Source of the DNA: Bacillota bacterium
Lineage (GTDB): Bacteria; Bacillota; Clostridia; Lachnospirales; Lachnospiraceae
Length of the DNA: 11,508 nucleotides
Assembly (NCBI GenBank): GCA_023441145.1
Contig: JAEZQN010000392.1
Span: 1 to 11,508, forward strand
Direction: 5' to 3'
Part shown: positions 6,432-11,508 of the stretch, piece after piece
Layout: each line of letters starts with the position of its first letter
How positions within the stretch are numbered: position 1 is the stretch's first letter
Notes under the pieces: generated by a model
The model's database searches: none
The model's input: only the letters and a program-made list of their open reading frames with translations
What the model was told of the DNA's origin: nothing
Position numbers and translations under genes: made by a program

Positions 6432-7418
6432 ATGAAAGTATTAGTGTTAGGTGGAGCAGGATACATTGGATCTCATACGGTATGGGAATTGATTAATAAA
6501 GGGAATCAAGTAGTCATTATCGATAATCTAGAAACAGGTCATATGGAAGCGGTTCACCCAGAGGCTACCTTTTATGAGGGTGATTTAAGAAATAGAGACT
6601 TCATAGATCATGTACTGGACCAAGAAAGGGACATCGATGCAGTGATTCATTTTGCTGCCAACTCTCTAGTAGGAGAAAGTATGGTAAACCCATTAAAGTA
6701 TTATGACAATAACCTATGTGGTACCAAGGTGTTATTAGAATCCTTAATTGCCCATGGCATTGATAAGGTGGTATTCTCCTCTACTGCAGCGACGTATGGA
6801 GAGCCAGTAAACATTCCGATTCAAGAGGAGAATCAAACAAATCCTACCAATTGTTATGGGGAGACAAAGCTTTCCATGGAGAAGATGTTCCACTGGGCAG
6901 GGGTTGCTCACAACTTAAAATATGTATCCCTTCGTTATTTTAATGCTTGTGGAGCACATAAAAGTGCTCAAATCGGTGAGGCACATAACCCTGAGAGTCA
7001 TTTGATTCCAATCATTCTTCAAGTAGCCAATGGTACAAGAGACGCCATTCAAATTTATGGTACTGATTACGATACCGAGGATGGTACTTGTGTAAGAGAC
7101 TATATCCATGTAACAGACTTAGCTCAAGCTCATATCCTAGCAGTGAAGTATTTGATGGAAGGAAATGAAAGTAATATCTTCAACCTTGGAAATGGGGTTG
7201 GATTTACAGTAGCCCAGGTGATAAACGAAGCAAAACGAGTGACTGGAAAGGAAATTAAGGTAGTGGAATCAGAACGACGTGCTGGAGATCCTGCTGTCTT
7301 AATAGCGTCTAGTGAAAAAGCTAGAAAGGTTCTTGGCTGGAAGCCTGAGTATACTGACATTGGCGGAATCATTGAAAGTGCTTGGAAGTGGCACAGCACA
7401 CATCCCAATGGATTTTAA
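6432..7418 (+). CDS. galE: UDP-glucose 4-epimerase
   Basis: This enzyme interconverts UDP-galactose and UDP-glucose with bound NAD, closing the Leloir cycle and supplying UDP-galactose for glycan synthesis. The 328-aa protein is an extended short-chain dehydrogenase/reductase of usual length. It has the Rossmann GxxGxxG at 7-13 (GGAGYIG), an NAD-ribose-binding Asp31, FSSTAATYG at 115-123 with Thr118 at the catalytic Ser/Thr position, and the catalytic Tyr142-xxx-Lys146 pair in NCYGETK. VSLRYFNACGA is the conserved sugar-nucleotide block. It starts 45 bases after galK with AGAGG (6421-6425) six bases before the ATG, and is co-transcribed with galK and galT. Confidence 0.97.
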   Translation: MKVLVLGGAGYIGSHTVWELINKGNQVVIIDNLETGHMEAVHPEATFYEGDLRNRDFIDHVLDQERDIDAVIHFAANSLVGESMVNPLKYYDNNLCGTKVLLESLIAHGIDKVVFSSTAATYGEPVNIPIQEENQTNPTNCYGETKLSMEKMFHWAGVAHNLKYVSLRYFNACGAHKSAQIGEAHNPESHLIPIILQVANGTRDAIQIYGTDYDTEDGTCVRDYIHVTDLAQAHILAVKYLMEGNESNIFNLGNGVGFTVAQVINEAKRVTGKEIKVVESERRAGDPAVLIASSEKARKVLGWKPEYTDIGGIIESAWKWHSTHPNGF

Positions 7419-7449
7419 TAGAGGTATCTGACTAAGAAAAGGAGACATC

Positions 7450-8952
7450 ATGATAAACAGACAGATTAGCAGATTAGTTCAATATGGAATTCTTACAGGA
7501 CTAATAGAGGAGTCAGATTCCATTTATATAACAAACCAGCTTATGGAGCTTTTTCAGCTAGAAGACTATAAGGAAGAGGAAGTTCCTTTAGTTTCAGTGG
7601 AGGATTTAGAGGATATTCTTTCTCATATGTTAGACTACGCCTATGAAAAGGGCCTAATCGAGGAAAATACCACAACCTACAGGGATTTATTTGATACAAA
7701 GATAATGGGAATTTTAGTGGCTAGGCCATCCACCATCAGGGAGAAATTTTATACGAAGTATAAGCAGTCCCCTGAGGTTGCCACAAACTATTATTACAAG
7801 CTGAGTATGGATAGTGAATATATTAGAAGATATCGTGTTTGCCAGGATTTAAAATGGAAAAGCGCGACACAATACGGTGATATTGATATTACAATCAATC
7901 TTTCGAAACCAGAGAAGGACCCAAAAGCAATTGCAGCAGCTAGACATGCCAAGCAGGCTGGTTATCCAAAGTGTTTACTGTGTGTAGAAAATGAGGGTTA
8001 TGCAGGAAGAATCAATCATCCAGCACGGCAGAATCATAGAGTGATTCCAGTAACTATGAACAATGAGAACTGGTTTCTTCAGTATTCTCCTTATGTATAC
8101 TATAACGAGCACTGTATTCTATTTAACTCCACCCATACGCCAATGGTAATCGATGAAACTACCTTTATAAAATTATTTGATTTCGTAAAGCAATTTCCTC
8201 ATTACGTGATTGGTTCCAATGCAGATCTTCCTATTGTAGGTGGTTCCATTCTAACTCACGAGCATTTTCAAGGTGGTAATTATCACTTTGCTATGGAAAA
8301 GGCACCTTTAGAGATAGAATTTAGCTTAAAGGGATATGAGGATGTAAAAGCGGGTATCGTTAAATGGCCAATGTCTGTCATTCGATTAAGCTCAAAAGAC
8401 TCAGAACGATTAATCTCCTTAAGTATAAAAATACTTGATAAATGGAGGTCTTACTCTGATGAGCAATGCTTTATCTTCGCGAAGACTGGAGATACTCCAC
8501 ACAATACAATTACCCCAATCGCTAGAAAAGTTGGGGAGAATTACGAGATAGATTTAGTACTGCGTAACAATATTACCACAGAGGAGCACCCTATGGGGGT
8601 ATTCCATCCACACAGTGATCTGCATCATATTAAAAAGGAAAACATCGGTCTGATTGAAGTAATGGGACTAGCGGTATTACCAGCAAGACTGAAAAGAGAA
8701 ATGGAACTGTTAGGAGAAGCCATTATTTCTGGACAAGACATTACCAAGATAGAAGAAATCGCAAAGCATGCCGATTGGGCAAAGGCATTTGTCCCGCTAT
8801 ATGACGAAATTAACAAGGATAACATCGCACAAATTCTTCAAGATGAAGTTGGTAAGGTATTTACTAGAGTATTAGAGGATGCTGGTGTATATAAGCAGGA
8901 CAAAAATGGAAGAGATGGATTTATGCGATTTATAGAATACATCAATGAATAA
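7450..8952 (+). CDS. galT: UDP-glucose--hexose-1-phosphate uridylyltransferase, class II
   Basis: This enzyme transfers UMP from UDP-glucose to galactose-1-phosphate, giving UDP-galactose and glucose-1-phosphate. At 500 residues it is the long class II form of Firmicutes, not the roughly 350-aa E. coli type. Recognisable blocks are CLLCVENEGYAGR (175-187), GSNADLPIVGGSILTHEHFQGG (255-276, with His270 and His272 where class I has its active-site HPH), and GVFHPH with HPH at 386-388, followed by DLHHIKKENIGLIEVMG. It starts 31 bases after galE with AAGGAG (7439-7444) before the ATG, and is the last gene of the operon, directly followed by a terminator. No mutarotase or sugar transporter gene is in the window. 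Confidence 0.97.
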   Translation: MINRQISRLVQYGILTGLIEESDSIYITNQLMELFQLEDYKEEEVPLVSVEDLEDILSHMLDYAYEKGLIEENTTTYRDLFDTKIMGILVARPSTIREKFYTKYKQSPEVATNYYYKLSMDSEYIRRYRVCQDLKWKSATQYGDIDITINLSKPEKDPKAIAAARHAKQAGYPKCLLCVENEGYAGRINHPARQNHRVIPVTMNNENWFLQYSPYVYYNEHCILFNSTHTPMVIDETTFIKLFDFVKQFPHYVIGSNADLPIVGGSILTHEHFQGGNYHFAMEKAPLEIEFSLKGYEDVKAGIVKWPMSVIRLSSKDSERLISLSIKILDKWRSYSDEQCFIFAKTGDTPHNTITPIARKVGENYEIDLVLRNNITTEEHPMGVFHPHSDLHHIKKENIGLIEVMGLAVLPARLKREMELLGEAIISGQDITKIEEIAKHADWAKAFVPLYDEINKDNIAQILQDEVGKVFTRVLEDAGVYKQDKNGRDGFMRFIEYINE

Positions 8953-8954
8953 AC

Positions 8955-8997
8955 AAAAAGAAGCAGGTAGGGAGCATTCCACACCTGCTTCTTTTTT
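8955..8997 (+). terminator. Rho-independent terminator of galKET
   Basis: AGAAGCAGGT (8959-8968) pairs with ACCTGCTTCT (8983-8992), extended by A-T pairs to AAAAAGAAGCAGGT. The stem ends in a run of six T. It begins two bases after the galT stop codon. Confidence 0.95.
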
Positions 8998-9109
8998 GCT
9001 TCCATGCTATAGATAATGTCGCTGATGCAATTCACCCTAGTCGTGAGTTCTGCATACCAAACTCTTTCTTGATACAGGCTGTTATAGTTTAGTGAATACT
9101 CTACGAATA
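8998..9109. other. Intergenic stretch without recognisable feature
   Basis: Between the galT terminator and the next promoter I see no ribosome binding site with a credible open frame, no hairpin with a T run and no clear repeat. A minus-strand frame crosses it but continues through the terminator into galT and has no domain, so it is not annotated. It is part of the 316-base gap between galT and the lipoprotein gene. Confidence 0.5.
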
Positions 9110-9139
9110 TTGACATATTATAGAAAAATATGATATAAT
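9110..9139 (+). promoter_or_regulatory. Strong extended -10 promoter of the lipoprotein gene
   Basis: A perfect -35 TTGACA (9110-9115) and perfect -10 TATAAT (9134-9139) are 18 bp apart, and TGA precedes the -10 to give the extended TGnTATAAT. Transcription should begin near 9146, leaving a leader of about 120 bases. The -10 overlaps a perfect palindrome, so it is probably repressed under some condition. Confidence 0.8.
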
Positions 9140-9152
9140 GACTGCAGTCATT
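9137..9152. promoter_or_regulatory. Perfect 16-bp palindrome over the -10/+1 region, operator candidate
   Basis: AATGACTGCAGTCATT is exactly self-complementary. It begins in the last bases of the -10 hexamer and covers the expected transcription start, the classic place for a repressor site. The TGAC-n4-GTCA layout suits TetR- or MarR-type dimers. It does not match the operator-like sites of the TetR gene elsewhere in this window, so the binder is unknown. Confidence 0.6.
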
Positions 9153-9156
9153 TAAT

Positions 9157-9235
9157 TTGTATCAATGTACATAGTACAATAAATTATTGGTAAAGAGGTT
9201 GAGGTAAGAAGATTTTACTTTAATGTTACATAACA
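9157..9235 (+). repeat. Short inverted repeats in the lipoprotein mRNA leader
   Basis: TTGTA (9157-9161) pairs with TACAA (9175-9179) around an ATGTACAT palindrome (9165-9172), and TGTTA/TAACA (9224-9228 and 9231-9235) forms a second small inverted repeat. Both are weak and AT-rich. They could be protein sites, leader hairpins or chance. I recognise no known riboswitch here. Confidence 0.25.
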
Positions 9236-9268
9236 ATGTGTTGATAGGAATAGGATAAAGGAGGGCAT

Positions 9269-11137
9269 ATGAAAATGAAGAAGATTATAAGGCTTCTGTC
9301 GTTAATTGTCATGATTCCTGCAGTTTTAGTTGCCTGCAAAGAGAATGAACCAACGGAATCTGAGAAAGTATTGGTTGGATGGGTATATGCAAATGATCCA
9401 GTTTCCTTGGCAGAATTAAGCATATACAATACGAAAGGTGAGCAGATTCTCAAAGATGAAAGTATTGTTGCTGATGATCAAGGGGCAATTATTCTTACAG
9501 GAAATGAACTGCCCTCTGATTTCAGAATTGTAGCGAAAAAAGGAGAGCAGTACGGAGAGGCATTTGATGCGGTTCTTCGTACGGATGTGCGTGACTTTAA
9601 TGCGGACTCGGATAAAATTTATATCAATTTTGCAACGACAGTTGTGGGAGCCTATATGGATAAGAATCCACAGCTGACCTTGGAGGAAGCTATTCTGTCG
9701 GTTAAGACTTTTCTTGAATTACCACAATGGTTTGACCTTGCCAGCGGAACACAGCTTTCTGGTGAGTATTTTAGCAATACTCAATTTATGAGTGAAGCAA
9801 ACCAAAATGGTGGCGTTAATTCTTTTATAGATATGCTTTTGATAGAAATGGAAAATGGAACAACCCATCCGTTTAAAGAGGAATTACTGTTAAGTGTGGG
9901 TTCAACAATTGCAAAGGAACTTGCCAAGGGAGCTGTGTCCTATGTCGGAGGAGAATTGATGGGATGGGGGCTTAGCAAGGCGGGTGTCGACTTTGGAACT
10001 GACCACACCGCGGAAGATTTAGCTGAGATAAAAGAGGGCATGAAAGAAATGAAGACTAAGTTAAATGAAATGTCTATCCAATTGAATGCAATCAGTATAC
10101 AGCTAAAGAATATTCAAAATGAACTAAAGGATATGCTCAAGAAAATTACCCATCAACAAGCATTGACGGAGTATGCAACTCGGGTAGCACAAATGAATAC
10201 TCTGATTTCCAGTGTGGATACGATTCAGCGGGACTTAAATTATTTTGTAACAAATCCACCAGCAAATCCTGAGAAAATGCGTGAATCCCTAATTAATCGC
10301 ATTGAAAATAGCATCGTTGACAATGCAGATACTATCCACAATCATCTCGTGGGTTTAGCTGGTGAAAAATCTCTTATTACACTTTGGCGCGAGATTGTGT
10401 ATGAAGACCGGTTTCTAGATAATTACGATTATACTCGTGTTAAGGCGCAATTTGATTTCTACAAGAAGTATCAAGAAATCATACTTCTTTTAAGAGTAGA
10501 ATATTATCATGCACTTGAAGAGAGTTCAGAGGATGATTCGGGGGGAATTGGAAAGATTGGAGAGGTTGTTATGGAGTGTATTGAGCATTTTGATTCTCAG
10601 ATAGCAGAGCAGGAAGAATTGCTGTGCGCTCCTATTGAAAAACATGTCGTGGTTGACACCAAATGGGATGTAATGTTTTATTCGGAGAATATTGAATTTG
10701 GCAAAGCAGAAAGCTCTTTTTCACCAGAGGGCAAAACAAGCAAACAGGTTTTTGACTATATGGAGGAATTAGCTAATTCAAACTATGCAGGTTATAGTGA
10801 TTGGAAGGCTTTGAATGATGATTACTTTGGTGCTCTATACGCAGATTATAAACCAGAACAAAGTAAAGGAAATTGGTCACAATATCTGATATCAAACGGC
10901 TGGCCGGGTGAAACTGTCTCCGACATTATTGTACCTTTTAGGGATTATCACAGTGGAAAACGGTATCCACAGGCTTGTTTTATGAATAATCAATCGCATC
11001 CTAAAAACTTTTTTGAGTATAACCCACAATATGCTAAAAATAGTACCACATTCTGTATCCTTATGGCTGCCCGTTGGATTGAGACAGAACCTATAAGTGC
11101 TGCAAAGCTCTACGGATATGAGCACTTAAAATCATAG
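9269..11137 (+). CDS. Predicted surface lipoprotein with coiled coil, function unknown
   Basis: A 622-aa protein I do not recognise as a whole. It starts with a lipoprotein signal peptide: KMKKIIRLL, a hydrophobic core and lipobox LVAC, so Cys23 should be lipidated and the protein held outside the membrane. Residues about 34-95 resemble a carboxypeptidase-regulatory-like beta domain (VGWVYANDPVSLAELSIYN). Residues 120-157 hold a helical block (INFATTVVGAYMDKNPQLTL). A Gly-rich hydrophobic stretch at 209-241 precedes a clear heptad coiled coil at about 250-295, then more helices to about 425. The C-terminal 160 residues contain a YAGYSDWKAL segment faintly like DUF1566/Lcl domains. AAAGGAGGG (9257-9265) precedes the ATG closely; the ATG at 9275 (Met3) has better spacing and may be used instead. 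It is a single-gene unit between its own promoter and terminator. Resemblance to pore-forming toxin architecture is speculative. Confidence 0.85.
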   Translation: MKMKKIIRLLSLIVMIPAVLVACKENEPTESEKVLVGWVYANDPVSLAELSIYNTKGEQILKDESIVADDQGAIILTGNELPSDFRIVAKKGEQYGEAFDAVLRTDVRDFNADSDKIYINFATTVVGAYMDKNPQLTLEEAILSVKTFLELPQWFDLASGTQLSGEYFSNTQFMSEANQNGGVNSFIDMLLIEMENGTTHPFKEELLLSVGSTIAKELAKGAVSYVGGELMGWGLSKAGVDFGTDHTAEDLAEIKEGMKEMKTKLNEMSIQLNAISIQLKNIQNELKDMLKKITHQQALTEYATRVAQMNTLISSVDTIQRDLNYFVTNPPANPEKMRESLINRIENSIVDNADTIHNHLVGLAGEKSLITLWREIVYEDRFLDNYDYTRVKAQFDFYKKYQEIILLLRVEYYHALEESSEDDSGGIGKIGEVVMECIEHFDSQIAEQEELLCAPIEKHVVVDTKWDVMFYSENIEFGKAESSFSPEGKTSKQVFDYMEELANSNYAGYSDWKALNDDYFGALYADYKPEQSKGNWSQYLISNGWPGETVSDIIVPFRDYHSGKRYPQACFMNNQSHPKNFFEYNPQYAKNSTTFCILMAARWIETEPISAAKLYGYEHLKS

Positions 11138-11161
11138 TTATTGCCATAGAATAATGTATAT

Positions 11162-11206
11162 AAGCCAAGAAATGTCGAATTTACGGCGTTTCTTGGCTTG
11201 TTTTAT
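11162..11206 (+). terminator. Rho-independent terminator of the lipoprotein gene
   Basis: Perfect 11-bp arms AAGCCAAGAAA (11162-11172) and TTTCTTGGCTT (11189-11199) with a 16-base loop, followed by GTTTTAT. It lies 25 bases after the lipoprotein stop. The converging minus-strand gene ends about 60 bases further on, so it may serve both strands, although the T run on the minus strand is weak. Confidence 0.85.
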
Positions 11207-11267
11207 GTGAGATGACAATCCTATGACAATAATTCTCGAAATATTGGGGTGGACAGTTTACATATGT

Positions 11268-11508
11268 TTATTTTGTAAAAAAGTGCAAAAAAGCATCTAC
11301 TGTACTTTGAGTGGTTGGACAGATGATAAGGGCAATATAATCTCTGTAAGAGGTAATCTGTGCTTTGTCAATTTTTGCTACCTCTGAAGGTAGATATGTA
11401 TTAAAGGCAGTCCGTCTAGTTTCAATTCGACTTTCTAAGGAGGATTTAGCTAGAGCAATATCATTAGAATCCTTCAAATGAATGATAAATATTTCCTCTG
11501 AAGTAGCT
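11268..11508 (-). CDS. DUF4358-like protein, partial (N-terminus beyond right edge)
   Basis: The minus-strand frame is open from the right edge to TAA at 11268-11270 and gives the last 79 residues of a protein. It reads ATSEEIFIIHLKDSNDIALA, then a region with SRIETRRTAFNTYLP and a SYRDYIALIICP strand near the end. The pattern of EEIFIIHLKD, an Arg-rich helix, a Y-x-P segment and a final hydrophobic strand matches my memory of DUF4358, small lipoproteins of unknown function common in Clostridia. A TTG at 11475-11477 could be read as a start but has no ribosome binding site, and coding sequence continues upstream of it. The full gene is probably about 150-200 codons. The family call is from pattern memory, not a search. 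Confidence 0.65.
   Translation of the reverse strand, partial: ATSEEIFIIHLKDSNDIALAKSSLESRIETRRTAFNTYLPSEVAKIDKAQITSYRDYIALIICPTTQSTVDAFLHFFTK

Noticed and set aside
8838..9116. 92-codon minus-strand frame between galT and the lipoprotein gene
   Set aside because: It runs through the galT terminator into the galT coding region, has no ribosome binding site and no recognisable domain.
11212..11230. ATGACAAT repeated twice with an 11-bp period
   Set aside because: It is short, AT-rich, between converging gene ends and far from any promoter, so probably chance.

Overview
The window is low-G+C Firmicutes DNA, most likely from a clostridial relative in the Lachnospiraceae. Four things point there: AT-rich intergenic DNA with strong GGAGG ribosome binding sites, a class II (Firmicutes-type) GalT, a VPKTG cell-wall sorting signal on a surface protein with a Lachnospiraceae-style cysteine module and C-terminal domain, and a probable DUF4358 protein at the right edge. 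The genus is not settled from sequence alone. I saw no rRNA, tRNA, CRISPR array or insertion sequence.

Left part (1-1345, minus strand): a TetR/AcrR-type repressor gene is followed by an aldo/keto reductase gene that runs off the left edge. Two related imperfect palindromes lie just upstream of each start codon, at 1294-1319 (tetR) and 631-656 (reductase). This suggests one small regulon controlled by the repressor. A perfect 28-bp palindrome at 664-691 covers the tetR stop codon.

Second part (1345-3925, plus strand): a large cell-wall-anchored surface protein gene. Its ribosome binding site, GTG start and signal peptide (1560-1739) are in one frame and the rest (from about 1699 to 3849) is in another, so the gene is frameshifted. 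Two 13-bp direct repeats with a 21-bp period lie just upstream of its promoter and resemble a LytTR-type activator site. A strong bidirectional terminator (3879-3924) separates it from the convergent repressor gene.

Central part (3932-8997): a complete Leloir-pathway locus. A GalR-like LacI-family repressor is divergent from galK-galE-galT. GalK phosphorylates galactose, GalT exchanges galactose-1-phosphate with UDP-glucose, and GalE regenerates UDP-glucose from UDP-galactose. The divergent control region has three copies of the 9-bp palindrome TTTAGTAAA. One sits in the -35/-10 spacer of each promoter and one lies between them, so the repressor probably controls both itself and the operon. 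The operon ends in a strong terminator.

Right part (8998-11508): an unrecognised 622-aa lipoprotein is expressed from a near-consensus extended -10 promoter that overlaps a perfect 16-bp palindrome. It has a carboxypeptidase-regulatory-like N-terminal domain, then a Gly-rich hydrophobic stretch, a coiled coil and an uncharacterised C-terminal region. It is followed by a terminator and, on the minus strand, the 3' end of a DUF4358-like gene cut by the window edge. The least explained elements are this lipoprotein, its palindromic promoter and the direct-repeat control region of the frameshifted surface protein.
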